DNA of 64,000 bases from Sequoia sempervirens (lineage: Eukaryota > Streptophyta > Pinopsida > Cupressales > Cupressaceae): positions 116,886,128 to 116,950,127 of the forward strand of contig VDFB02252616.1 in NCBI GenBank assembly GCA_007258455.2, given 5' to 3'. The number at the start of each line of letters is the position of its first letter. Position 1 is the stretch's first letter. The position numbers were made by a program, and so were the translations under genes. Under the pieces are notes generated by a model. It worked only from the letters and a program-made list of their open reading frames with translations, searched no databases and was not told the origin of the DNA. Positions 36,124-48,071 of this stretch are shown here, in pieces.

Positions 36124-37448
36124 TCAATTATTGAAGAAATTCGATTAAATATTAAAATGGAGATTTTGGAATATTCAAAAATTGAATGAAAGGAGTTGAC
36201 TGATGTTGACTTTGTGAACTTTTGAAAACTTATTTTTATATGTTACCAAGAATTGAACATTACTAATCAATTTGCAAGTGCAAGTGTGTGTAGTTGTAGG
36301 GTGATAGGTTGAGGCCGAATGTATGGGTAGTTAAATATATAATGTTTACCACCACATGCAGGCACATGGCTTATGACCTGCATAGTGGGGAAATCGACAA
36401 TGTTAGAGCCTTCATGTCTGTTGCATAGAGCCAAGTTGAGGCTTGAGAGCCTCTAATGCATCGGCCATCACCTTTTTGTTGTATCAAAATTCTTAGCCTT
36501 ATGTAGGCTATCGAAAATTATTCTGATTTTTTGTATGTTGTTTGAAATTATAATCCTTGAGAAGGATCGATTTTGATCCTGTGGAAAGGGTAAGATTTCT
36601 TTGTATATATTTTGTATTGTTTCTTAAGCTTATTATTGATGAGTCAATGCTTGTAATAGGGCATAAAAAAGCTCTTAGATCTTTGCATATAAGTACATTT
36701 CCTTTAATGGGTAGCCAACCCTATTCAGGAAGAACGATAGAAAGGCTTTTCTATGTTAGAAGAAACACCAAGCCATGCCGGGTTCGATCTTATTATCAAT
36801 GGCTAACCCTTGTATGTATAGTCTACATGTATAATATTGTAGCATGCATGGTATAAAAAACAAGCCCTCATGGGTGATTTTATACATATTTTGATGCTTA
36901 GGAAGAAGATACCCAACCATAAGAGATTGGTCAACCCTAAGTAACCGTTATTGTTCTATTGCATCCTAAAAAGGCATTAGAAAATTGTTGAACTTAAAGC
37001 TTCTATGCTTCTTCCACTAAAATATTTTCTCAATAAATTCATCGACAGACATGTCAAACCCAGTTTCTTTATATCATTTAAGTCATTCATTGTATTTCCA
37101 GTGATGAAAGTGTTTAAGATCTCGATAATAGACATTTTGTCCTTATGATTGAAACTGAGCAGTTTGATTTGTTTATTTTCAGCTCATAATGTAAACCAGT
37201 TTTGTATTAAGTAGTAAACTTGTACTTGTAAAGTGATCATATAGCATGTAAACAACTTGAGGACATCAAATAGAGTAAATGACATTATTCATCTTAAAAT
37301 GTAACTGTTTGGTTTGAAACAATATTGTGTTGATGTAATCAGTGGCTAAACTTTGGAAAATAACTATGTTTTGTTAAAAAGGTTGTCAGTATAGCTGGAA
37401 ACAACGTTGCTCAATGAATTGTTCAATTGAAAACAACTTTGTTTTATA
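36124..37448. other. Continuation of gypsy LTR or unassigned DNA
   Basis: No domain recognised. The frame at 36557-36856 (plus, 99 codons) has no family signature. Confidence 0.35.
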
Positions 37449-37450
37449 TC

Positions 37451-37740
37451 TAGTAGGAAACAATATTTATTATGTTTAAACAATGAATGTATATGTGTGA
37501 ATATCTTAATTTATAATTGTTTAGTAGGAAACAATACATATTCTATTCAATTAATGAATTTATATGTGCGAACAACCTACTTTATAACTATTTAGTAGGA
37601 AACAATACTTATTTTGTTCAAACAATGAAAGTATATATGTAAACAACTAGGTTTACAACTGCGTAGTAGGAAACAATTTTTATTATGTTTAATCATTGAA
37701 TGTTCTTATGTACACAACAATGTTAGGAAACACAGTAGTG
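37451..37740 (+). repeat. Tandem repeat, 71-bp unit, about four copies
   Basis: TAGTAGGAAACAAT starts copies at 37451, 37522, 37593 and 37664, exactly 71 bp apart, with a decayed fifth start near 37730. Units share AACAATGAATGTATATGTG-type sequence. Confidence 0.92.
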
Positions 37741-39467
37741 AGAATGCAGTAACAGTATGTGTTTGAAACTATTAGCATAGACTTGTTCTATTTTCTTTAT
37801 TTTGACAAGGAAACATTGAAGGGGATATTTTAAGATTGCAGTCTAAATTATTGATTATTTCATAATGTATGTACAAACTTTACCATTAGTAGGGACATAT
37901 ATGTGTATGCATATGGTCTTCATCTATGTACATACACATACTTGTGACATACCTTCTTTTGTTTTTAGTACATTTTTAAAAAGGAAAATGCTTATGATGA
38001 TAAGTAGAAACTAGTCGTGAGAATGATATGATTGATTATTGAAATACTTTGTGAATCATCAATTTTGATTTTCTATTAGAGTATAAATCTGTATTTTGTC
38101 TCTTCTTTGAAGACATTTATGAAAGAATATTTTGAAATACTTGAATAGAAGAGTGATACCTTAGTTGACTAGAGCATCTATGGGTAGTTGTTACTAGAGG
38201 GTAGATAGTTGTTTTAGTAGAGAGTTACTGTAAGAGAGGGAGACCATCACATGCAAGACCCCAAGTCATGGAGGGTCGAGACGCGAGAGACTACCCTAAC
38301 TTACCTTAGCTAAGTGTATGTTTAGGGTGAGAAGATGAGAATGATGAGACTTTTAGGATCCTACAATCACTCTACAATATGGGTTTCAATGTGGGGCTAG
38401 GCGAGTTGATCTTCAGGTCTAACTCTCTGCCTCAGGGAGCTCTCTGCCCAAGGATGTCAGCGTAGACTTCGGACGATAGCGCGGCATGCTGGCATCTCAG
38501 AAACGTGTTATGGTTTGTACGATCAGACAAAGGCTAAGACGAGGTTAAACACACTAAAACGACTTATCAACATAGCTAGTTAACTAAAAGGCCATAATGA
38601 TGTGACTAAATAAACCAAATAATCTCTATTGTTATAAAGAAAATAAGCAAAAGTGACAAAGATGAGGAGAATCTCACCAATGAACTCATTCGCCAGTTGA
38701 TCCTCCAAGAGCTCACGCACCTACACACAGCAAGAGAGAGAATGTTGGGGGTGGCTGTATAGGGGCCTACCTCAGTCAAATCCCCATTTAGGTGTTCCCA
38801 CCTCCACGGACAGCCAATGGAAAAGATGAAGGAATGATAAAACACAAGCACTTCAAAAACGGTACTATGCTACTCCACCAAATGATAGAGGAGAGGAGAG
38901 GGAAGCTTACCACCTCCACCAAGAGAACTCAAGGCTGCTTGGGGGAGAAATGGGAGGAACTCAAGCCTTTGTTGTAATGGTGTGGTCCCAAACTTTCTCT
39001 ACCAACATGATGGAGTGTGATATTGCTACTATTGAATGCTTGGAATGCTTGGAAGTGAGCTTGTGAGAGTGAGAGTGTAAGAGCCAAGTATGTTCAAGAT
39101 TTCTTCTGACCTCCTAATGCAAGTTCAAAGATTGATTATGAAGGAATGAGGAAAGAAACAACCATATTCGGGTCAAGTGGCCAAAGGAGGCATTACAACT
39201 TCGCTACCAATGGGAAGAGTAATGCCTTTGTTGGCTTAGCCGCAAGAATCTACTAGGGATGTAAGCGCGTCGCGCGGACATCTACACACTGCGCGGGCAT
39301 CCCCAATAGAAACACCTCCACCAACACACAAAACGAGCACCAAGTGGACTGCCATCAACAAGCTTAAGTAAATTAAGCCTCCGACTTAGGTTTTCTAAAG
39401 TGTAATAAGGCAAAAAGGGGAATTGTTATTTTCTAACTTGTAAATAGAATTGCATGTTGATGTACAG
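37741..39467. other. Unassigned segment, probably within the gypsy LTR
   Basis: No long frame. The part near 38240-38560 and 39240-39330 is GC-richer than its surroundings. No second copy is in the window to test LTR identity. Confidence 0.35.
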
Positions 39468-39559
39468 GCACACACCAGATTCCACCTTGCAGATTATTAT
39501 CTTGCCAAACTTTATGTGCAAGGTCGGGCATTCTTCAAGTCAAAAGAATACTGGGAAGC
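39468..39559 (+). pseudogene. Exon-like block, product unknown
   Basis: A 92-bp open stretch is bounded by TGTACAG on the left and GTAAGC on the right, both good plant splice consensus. It translates without stops to a sequence including HLADYYLAKLYVQG and then FFKSKEYWEA, which looks like real protein and weakly resembles the spacing of a TPR helix pair. I do not recognise the gene. It may be a captured host exon carried in the LTR, like the reductase exon at 25.5 kb, or chance. Confidence 0.3.
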
Positions 39560-40149
39560 GTAAGCTTCATGGTTAGGAAGTAAAGCACCTCAACCATGTT
39601 CTTTTCCACCAATGGAGGTGAGTGTCAAGATGAACCATAGTTGTTCCCCAGACTATTATAGTCTATGATATAACTTGATGTAATTCATTCAAGTACTTGA
39701 TGGAAAATGTGCAATGAAATGACATTGTGGCCTTAGGATCCAAGTACAACTTGATATTGTAATTTGACTTTTGAAGTGAATATAAGAATTTTTGACTCAT
39801 TTTAAATGGACATGTGTAGCTATGATTGACTTTCGCCACTAGTTATGTCTTTTTAATTTGGAGTATATTCATGTGTCATTTACAATAATATTAATTAAGA
39901 AATAATTTTGAATGGGTTATTACAGTTCTTGCTTTGGTTGATCCCTTTTATTCCATGGGGTTCTTTTTATGGATTGTCCAAATCCTTCTTCTCATATGCA
40001 TGCAAAGGGCATGGAGAGTTTGAATGAGGGTTTGTTTGTGAAGGCTCCGCTTTGGAGAATGGACTTCCATGTATTAAGAAAGTGAACGGATGTCTCAAGA
40101 GATGTAGTGAGTGCCCATTCTTGGTGATCCAACCAAAATCCATCACGGA

Positions 40150-41364
40150 TGATGTTGCTTACTTGTGAAATCATGCTTTGATCTATAAATTTATGGGGAT
40201 TTGTCTCTCGCTGCCATTTTTGGAATCTTGGGTTCGGAAGGTGTAGAATCCTGAGGGTGATATGGAGGTAAAGATGGCTGCCAATAATTATTTTATTGTT
40301 GTGTTCACATGTGTGTGTGATCACCTTAGGGCATTCGAAGGTGGTCAATATTTTTTAATTAGGTTGGTCTATTCACAAAACCCTGGCATGTGGGTTTCAA
40401 TTTGGCTGAGTAGCTTCCTACGTGGGTTTATGTCTAGGTTCGACTTCCACATCTCCCATTGGAGTTTTGGAGGAGTGACATCTTGCACATGATTTCTCTA
40501 CTTCTTGGCAAGCCAGTTGTTTTGGCTCAACAAACCTTGTATCAAAAGGTAATTTCCTATGCTCGTGTATGTGTTGAGATAGATTTGAATAAACCTTTTC
40601 CATACTCATTGGAGTTGTGCCTTGGATCCGATTCATGGGTTTAGCAATTAGACTATGAAACTCTTCCATTTAGATGTCATTTTTTCCATGAGTATGGTCA
40701 CTTGCAAAGAAAGTTTCCTCGCTTCAATAAGGCGGTAGGGGCAGCTGGCTCTATTCTTAGTTCAGATTCTAAAAATGATAAAAGAAAAGAACCTATGGGT
40801 ATTATTGTGGTGGATAAGGAGGGTTTTATCCCAGTCAAGTCTCATAATAACATGAGAGGTTTGAAGAGAACTTTGAAGGACAGGAAATATGATGGGGTTT
40901 TCAACCAATTTGATGTTTTGGAGGATTTAGTATAGGAGGAGGGGTGTCTTGTTGTGCTTTTGTCTAGTGAAGGGCCCTTAGGAGTAGATCTATCTAGGGA
41001 AAAAGTGAATGATTTTCAAAACTTACCTTTGAGTGAGGCATAGGTTAATCTAATGGTCATAGATGTAGCATCTCATATTTTGGTTAGTCCCGATCATGGT
41101 AGGCCAATGGTCATGAATGAGGCTAATGCCTTAAACTATTCTATTTCTTCTCAGCCTAAGGATGCTTTGGATTTTGGGAAGAGTAGTGGGACTGTGCATG
41201 TCTTGGGTTTACAATAGAAGTCCTTAAAATACGGGCCTCCAAAGAAACCATCTAAGGTGGATCACAAAAAGGATCTGGAGAAGGTTAAGTTGCTTGGTGA
41301 GAATTTAGTGGATTTGAGGTTAGTGAAAACCATTGACTTCCACTTCTCAAAATATTATAAATGA
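40150..41364 (+). pseudogene. LINE-1 ORF1: DUF4283 and zinc-knuckle protein, broken
   Basis: The nucleic-acid-binding protein of plant L1 elements. A DUF4283-like part runs from about 40160 (ALIYKFMGICLSLPFL) through NNYFIVVFTCVCDHLRAFEGG (40280-40345) with frame changes. The region before the knuckle keeps VCVEIDLNKPFPYSLEL (about 40570-40620) and QLDYETLPFRC. The knuckle then reads CHFFHEYGHLQRKFP (about 40674-40719), in which the second and third Cys of CX2CX4HX4C are Phe. After it, one frame continues to TGA at 41362-41364 with TAG stops at 40933, 41041 and 41215. Its stop overlaps the ORF2 start as ATGA. Confidence 0.78.
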
Positions 41365-44300
41365 TAATCATTTCTTGGAATGTGAGGGGTATGAATAGAA
41401 TCCCTTGACAAAAGGATATTCGAGAGTTGATTGGTACTCATGGTCCTGATTTGGTTTTTCTACAAGAAAGTAAGTTGTCCGTGGATGGTACGTTGAATAA
41501 GGTTCTTGGTATCTGGGCTTGTGGTTTTTTTCAATGTGTTGGGGCTCAAGGTAATTATGGGGGGTGGCTTGTCTCTGGGATCCATGGAAGATTACTCCTC
41601 TTTAGTGGCATTCAATTCACTTGGCTATGTATGTGGTTGCTTCTAGTCTAGAGTCAGGGAAAACTTGCCTCTTCATCAATGTGTATGCTCCTATTGATCT
41701 TCTTGGTAAGGCTTAGTTGTGGGCTCATATTAGATATTTAGGTCTCTTGCTCCCCTACTCCCATGGATTATGGCAAGGGACTTTAAAGTTGTTTCTTTTT
41801 TAGAGGAGAAATGGGGTGGGATTGTCAGGCTTGACCAGTCTGCTAGCCTCCTTAGGGATAATATTGATTCTTTAAATTTAGATGTGAAACCAAACAATGG
41901 TATTTTTACTTGGAATAATAGAAGATTTTGGGAGAATCGTATATTTGAGAGGTTGGTTGCTTCTTGGTTTCCTGCTTTTGGGTGGGGGATAGGTTTTCTA
42001 TATGCTCAAATATTTTGGACTGGAAAGGTTCAGATCATTGGTTGATTAAGCTTTTTGTTGCTGCTTGCAAAGTCTCTAAGAACCCGTCTTTCAAGTTTCA
42101 ACTCATGTGGTTGCAGGAATCTTATCTTTATGACCTCATGGTTGACTAGTGGAGTCAAGGGAAGCCTGCTCATGGCAAGGCTATGTATTTCTTTGCCAAA
42201 ATATTATAGTATGTGAAGTATAATTTGAAGAATTGGAACAAATAGTGTTTTGGCAACCTTCACCACAATAAAATGATGGCACAAGCTAGTTTAGTTGCCA
42301 TCACTCGTTGGATTCAGGATTATGGTCTTATTGATGATTTGAATAAGGATTCAATAGCTAATAAGTAGTTGGAGGAGTGGGAGTTATGGGAGGAGATCTT
42401 CTCAAAGTAGAAGTCTTATATTGATTAGCTTCAGGAAGGGGATCATAACACAACCTTTTTCTTATAACTCAATTAATGCTAGAAGGTTCAAAAATATCAT
42501 TTCCTCTTTGGTGTTGGCTAAGGGAGTGCAGTTGTCTTCTATGGATAATATTTCTAGGAAGGTTGTCTAGTTCTTCACTGCTTTGTTCATTGAGGATTCC
42601 CTTCATGTTGATTGTGAGGAGAATGTTGTTCTAGATTGCATTCCTTCTTTAGTTTCTAATGATATGAATGAGGCCCTCATGTGTACTATTCTACTTCCTG
42701 AGGTGGAAGAGGTTGTATTTCAAATGAAAAAAGGTAAGGCCCCAAGCCCAGATGGATTTCCTATTGAATTCTTTTAGGAGTTTTGGGAAATTATCAAATT
42801 GGACCTCCTTGAGGTGGTTTAGGAGTCGCAACGTAATAAGCAGATGCTTCGTGCTATGAATTCTACTTTTTTGGCTCTTATTCCAAAAAAGGAGGGAGTG
42901 AATTATTTGGATCAATTTATACCCATTGCTCTCTATAATATGCTTTACAAAATTATCACTAAATTGATTGCTGAGAGACTTAATCCTTGGCTCAACTCTA
43001 TGATTTTTGCTAAATAATGTGGTTTTGTGGCTGGTAGGAAAATTATTGATGGGATTGTGATTGCTACTAAGGCCATGGTGACTTTGAAGGAGAAAGCCAT
43101 GTTCATAAAACTCAACATGGAAAATGCTTATGATAGGTTCATATTGGCATTTCTACAGAAGATTCTTTAAGATTTTGGTTTTGACAAGGAGTGGATAGAA
43201 TGGGTTATGAGTTGTGTTACTTCCTCATCCTTTGTTGTTCTCATTAATGGTGTGCCTACAGAGCTATTTGGAGCATCTAGGGTCCTTCGTCAAGGGGATC
43301 ATCTTTCCCCTTACCTTTTCATCATTTTGGCTGAGGAGTTTGGAAGACTTATCAAGTCTCATGTTATTTAAGGTTTAATTCAAGGTTGGAGTTGGGGTGG
43401 TAGGGTGCATCCTTTTTCTCACTTTTGTGGATGATATTGCTTTGATGGGCATGGCTAGAATTTAGGAGGCTATGAACTTAAGGAAAACTTTGGATATTTA
43501 TTTGGGTGCTTCAGGGAAAAATATTGATGAAGATAAGTCCCCAATGTTCTTCTTTAACACTCCTTGTCTCATTTAGAGCAGGATTTCCAGGATTCTTTAG
43601 TTTCAAATTGGTTCTCTTCCTTTTTCCTATCTTGGAATTCCCATTTCATTGGGCTCTCAACTTAGAGATCTTTGGTAGGATGTGTTAGATAAGTTTCATA
43701 GGAAGGTTAATCATTGGAATTTTCAATGGCTCTCAATAGTTGGGTGTGTGACTCTTTTGAAATATATGGCCCAGACTCTTCCTATTTACAGATGTTTTGT
43801 GCATGTTGCCCCTTAATGCTTTCTTAAGGAATTTGATGCCCTTGCATGTCAATTTTTGTGGGCTAGTAATTTACCCTCTTCTAAATGGAGTCTTTCCAAG
43901 TGGGATTATGTTGGTAGTTTGAAGCAGGAGGGTAGTCTTGGGCTCAATCCCATGGGTTTGATTGGCCAAGTCTTAGTGACTAAGTTATATTGGTGATGGT
44001 GTACTAGCCAGGATCATGACTGGGCTAGGATTCTTACTATTAAGTATCTTTGGGGAGTGAATGCAATGGATGTGCCTCGGTGTAGCCTTTCAAGGAGGGG
44101 GTCCATGATTTGGGATACTCTTAAACGAGGGGAAAAGCTCATTAAGCAGGGTCTTTTTTGGATTTGCAATAGTGGCTTTGATTCCCTCTTTTGGCATGAT
44201 TTGTGGGATGGTCACCCCCTATTGTGAAGATGTATCCTCATCTCTTACCCCTCTGTAACAGTTTTCTTAATGTTGGTTGGAGCAAGGTGGAACATTTCAA

Positions 44301-45624
44301 GTTGGTGCAGGTTCTGGGTCAGGTTGAGGTGGTTCATTGGAAGACTCCGTGGGAGTGGCTACTAGGGGGAACTGAGGAGGCTTTTTTGGATCTTTTTGGG
44401 ATTATGGCTGATAGGATGTGCAATTCCCTTTCAAGGAGAGATACTCTAGCTTGGGGCCCTACTCCAAATGGTATTTTTTCTATGGCCTTGGGTTACCTGG
44501 AGTTAGGTAGACAAGTATTTGGGAGGGAGGTGCCTTGGTGGAAGTAGGTCTAGAAAAAAATTTTTTGGCCTAAATACAATTTCTTCTTATGGTTGGTTGT
44601 TCAAAATAGGTGCCTTACTTGGGAAAATCTACATAAGCATGGTTTTCATGGTCCTTCTATTTGTGTGCTTTGTAATAACAATGAATAATATTCCTCTCAC
44701 CTATTTTTTTAGTGCCTTTTTGCCCGAGCGATTTGGCACATCTAGTGGGGGGCTTAGAATCATGTTTGTTTTCATGCCACTTCTTTGATTGACTTTTGGG
44801 ACAATATGGGTAGACCTCCTTCTCAAACCTCTTTCCTTAAGGTGGCTTGGAGCATCAACCCTTCCTTGCTTATCTGGTAGCTATGGTTGGAAAGGAATAG
44901 GAAGATATGTCAGGGTGTGCAAATGACAACTCCTCGGATATGGCATAAGATCCTATGTAGGGTTCAGGAAACTATCTCTGTGAAATATGATCTAGCTAAT
45001 GTTGTGGATCCTAGTGATATAGCTATAAGGAACTTGAATCTAGTAGTTGGTGGCTTTGGTTACTCTAGGTGTTGTGGACCTCGACAGACGAAGCAAAAAA
45101 ATTAGCTGGAGGGTAAGTGGTCCCCTCCTCCTCAAGGTGTTCTAAAGGTGAATACTAATGGCTCTTCTTGAGGGAATCCTAGCCATGTTGGGGTTGGTGG
45201 TATTGGAAAAAACAATGCTAGTGATAGTGTGTTTTTTTTCTCTGTTTGTAAAGGGTATCAGACTAATAATCTTATGGAGGCCCTTGTTATTCTCTATGCT
45301 ATGGAAAGAGGTTACTCCCTTGGTTGGCAGAAGATTATTTGTGAATCAAATTCATAGATAGTTGTGAATATGTTGAATGATCAAAGGGTGGAGGGTGCCA
45401 GTTGGCAATTGGATTTGCTAGTTAAATAGATTTTGAGGAGGTGTAGTTCTTTGGAATATATCTCCTTTTTTCATATTCCTAGGGAGTGGAACAAAGTGGC
45501 TGATTGGTTGGCCAAGTGGGCCTCTGAGCATGTGGATAGGTGGGATGTGGGAGATTGAAGCCTTTTTCCTCCAGAGTATGTGATGGCTTTGGAAAAGGTG
45601 ATTTCAGAAGACACAAATGTGTAA
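41361..45624 (+). pseudogene. LINE-1 ORF2: endonuclease, RT, zf-RVT, RNase H, broken
   Basis: ORF2 starts at ATG 41361 with MIISWNVRGMNRIP, the typical start of the apurinic-like endonuclease, followed by LVFLQESK (about 41450). RT includes KKGKAPSPDGFPIEFF (42728-42777), FLALIPKKEGVNYLDQF (about 42868-42920), RQGDHLSPYLFIILAEE and a catalytic FVDD (about 43424) that is one frame off. A zf-RVT region lies at about 44470-44760. RNase H of the RVT_3 type covers about 45120-45530, ending in IPREWNKVADWLAKWASEH. The frame ends at TAA 45622-45624, 75 bp before the polyadenylation signal. Many TAG stops and several frameshifts disable it. Confidence 0.9.
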
Positions 45625-45740
45625 TTTTATCCTTTTGGGATTCCTTGGCAGAATCCTTGTTTCTTGGTTGTTTTTGTATTACTCCTTGATTTTCTAATAA
45701 AGCTTTTACCCCTCTTTTTATTTTTAAAAAAAAAAAAAAA

Positions 45741-46240
45741 CTCTTAATTATAATAATATGGCTCTACCACTTGCACAATGACTAAAGACTTATTGCATGA
45801 TGTGTCTTTAGTTGCCATGTAATTAGTGTAATAATTATTTAGATTAATTAAATAGTTTTAAATTTGCACTTGTGTAACAACTGAAGAAGTGTTTTGCATC
45901 ATGTCCTTAGTTATTGCACAAGTGAAGCAACAAGTCTTTAGTGAATAATTCATATGATCATATAGGTTGTTGTGAGTATTAAAAAATGAAAGTCTTTAGT
46001 TATTGTATAACTAAAGTATATCATGCAACAAATTAAGACTTATTGCATGCTTAGTTGTCATGCTAACAATTATGACAATGGTCAATGAAGTCAAAATGTG
46101 ATATCCAAATGGATAATAACACTTTATGATGGACTATATGGACTTGTTGCACCTTATAGCAAAAGTTTTTACTTGCCACATAAGTAAAGGTTGTTACACA
46201 ACAAGTCAAGATTGAGTGTATTCATTACATATATATTTTT
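45741..46240. repeat. Cluster of inverted ACTAAAG / CTTTAGT motifs
   Basis: At least eight ACTAAAG, CTTTAGT or close variants, often joined to ACTTATTGCA or TTGCACAA, occur in both orientations within 500 bp. Such dense two-way motifs resemble subterminal regions of DNA transposons, but no terminal inverted repeat or partner end was found. Confidence 0.45.
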
Positions 46241-47741
46241 AATTGGTATATACTTAATGAAAATTTTCTAAATAAATCTAATTACATGATAAATGGGTTG
46301 TGTTACACTACACATTTTCATAATTTAAAAATAAAATTATAACTATATGGTGCCAAAAATCAAATTCCATTATATTGAAGGAAAAAATACATGTGCTAGA
46401 AAAATGTCATATCACTATTAAATCCTATTGTGTATTCATTGCTCTTCAAAAAGATAAGAGGGGTAATTGACTATATTTATATTATAAGAATGTTAAGTTG
46501 AAGGTAGGTCTTGTAAACAAAGAAGAACAGTGACATGTTCATAATGGATTTAATAAACCATATATGTGATGAGTGTTATGAAAGCTCTCTCTAAGTTCTA
46601 CAATAACTTCAATATTGAATGAATCTTAAGCAAGAAAATTGAACTTGTGTATAAAGGAGTAGGTAAATAAGAAGTTTTATACCTAGAAGATGTTTTGCTA
46701 AATGAATTCCAATAACTAAACACATTATTATTTTTTATGTTCCATTGAAATTTGAGGAAGGAACCAACTTATTGACACTAGAAGGTTACACTAGAGTTGT
46801 AAGGTAGCTATGAAGTGTCATGCCCAAAAAAACAACATTTTTTTTTTCTTTTTTGCCATGATTATATAATATAACACACATCGTACACTCCATCAGAATG
46901 CATGATATAGAGGAATATTAATTAACTACTTGATGTTTCATTAATGAAATTAGATAGAATCATCCTCTTCATAAAATATTGAACATGTTATAAAGTTGAC
47001 AATGTGATTAATAAGAGTTAGTTTTTTATTTAATTAGTTTATAAAACTACAATATATTATATGTTTATTATTTCATAGGACATATAAATTTCCCAAATGA
47101 TGTTAATAATCTCTATAAAAAAAACTAACAAAAAAAAATTATTCTTTAAAAATAATTAAGAAAAATTCTTACTATTCATTGTGTTTGACTTATTTTTTTA
47201 ACACCTAAATTACGAAGATGGAGTACTAAGAAAAATATTTTGAAGCAAGATTCTTTTTTTTTATGGTTTTTATATCTTTTGTTGATGGGTTAATGATGCT
47301 AGATGCAAGGTTTGGGTAAATAAAATTTGTAATTAATACTTTGTAGATGTATTTGTGTTAAGGGGGAATCGTTAAACTACAAGAAAATAACAACCATATA
47401 TTTGTTAATAAATACATTATGATATTTTCCTCCTTCTAGGTGACAACATTAGAACTAACCCTTAGTAATATAATATAATCATATAATAAGTAATAAGTGG
47501 GAAGTTTTAATGGTATATGGCAATAAGTTCATATATTTGTGTTGAAGCTAAAATGAACTTGAAGTAGGTAAAGTAATATAATTTCAAGACTCATCTTCTT
47601 ATCCTTATTAAGAGGGCTATAAAAACACTTGCCCTACTATTATTAATTTTATTCTCTTAATATGAAATAAAGCAACATTGTTTGTATAATAAAAAGAAGA
47701 GAGAACATTAGGTAAAGGTGAAAACATAATATGACAACAGG
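46241..47741. other. AT-rich segment, no gene seen
   Basis: Very A/T rich with short frames only; no recognised repeat partner. Confidence 0.5.
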
Positions 47742-48071
47742 TCAGGAGTGTATAAGATTGATTTCTTTTGTGGTATCCGATATATCGATGAAATAGGTTG
47801 ATCCATCTGCACCAAGATCAAAGAGCATGGTGTCAATATTAGGCATGATTGAATCTCCAAGTTTACTTTGGCAAAGCATTCCCATCTCACCAAGCATCAA
47901 ATTTTCCTTGAAAATTCCCATGTTTTGGTTAAGGAGGATATCTTTTTCAAACGTAAACTCCATGAAGCCATTTCCATCAAAAAACACAATACCAATCTCA
48001 ATCGGGATGAAGGTTGGCACATAAGTCTTTCTTGGCACCCCCTTTTGAACTCCCTCAACTCTAACCCTCAT
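47742..48071 (-). CDS. Hypothetical 109-codon frame
   Basis: An open minus-strand frame from ATG 48071, beginning MRVRVEGVQKGVPRKTYVP and containing PIEIGIVFFDGNGFMEF and SKLGDSIMPNIDTMLFDLG. Composition is protein-like and not low-complexity, which is unusual in this AT-rich stretch, but I recognise no family and see no neighbouring exon. The polypyrimidine tract begins directly upstream. It could be a decayed exon or TE remnant. Confidence 0.2.
   Translation of the reverse strand: MRVRVEGVQKGVPRKTYVPTFIPIEIGIVFFDGNGFMEFTFEKDILLNQNMGIFKENLMLGEMGMLCQSKLGDSIMPNIDTMLFDLGADGSTYFIDISDTTKEINLIHS

Larger units (their letters stand above)
32432..39924 (+). repeat. Probable 3' LTR of the gypsy element, interrupted by nested insertions
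   Basis: Starts TGTCATAACCC right after the polypurine tract. At 39914-39924 the sequence reads GGGTTATTACA, the inverted counterpart with one mismatch, and LINE sequence begins at once. Removing the nested element at 32485-36123 leaves about 3.85 kb. The start is firm. The end rests on the inverted repeat only, because no second LTR is in the window. It includes the 71-bp tandem array and an exon-like block. Confidence 0.5.
39925..45740 (+). mobile_element. LINE-1: L1-type non-LTR retrotransposon, decayed
   Basis: About 5.8 kb of plus-strand LINE with ORF1, ORF2 and a 3' end: AATAAA near 45698, TTTTACCCCTC, then a 14-base A tail ending at 45740. The left end abuts the gypsy LTR, so the true 5' end is not established. 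Both frames carry many stops. The 3' terminal pattern matches LINE-2 at 48.9 kb, so the two belong to one family. Confidence 0.9.

Noticed and set aside
39992..40669. Minus-strand frames over LINE-1 ORF1
   Set aside because: The plus strand carries DUF4283 and a zinc-knuckle remnant in the same place.
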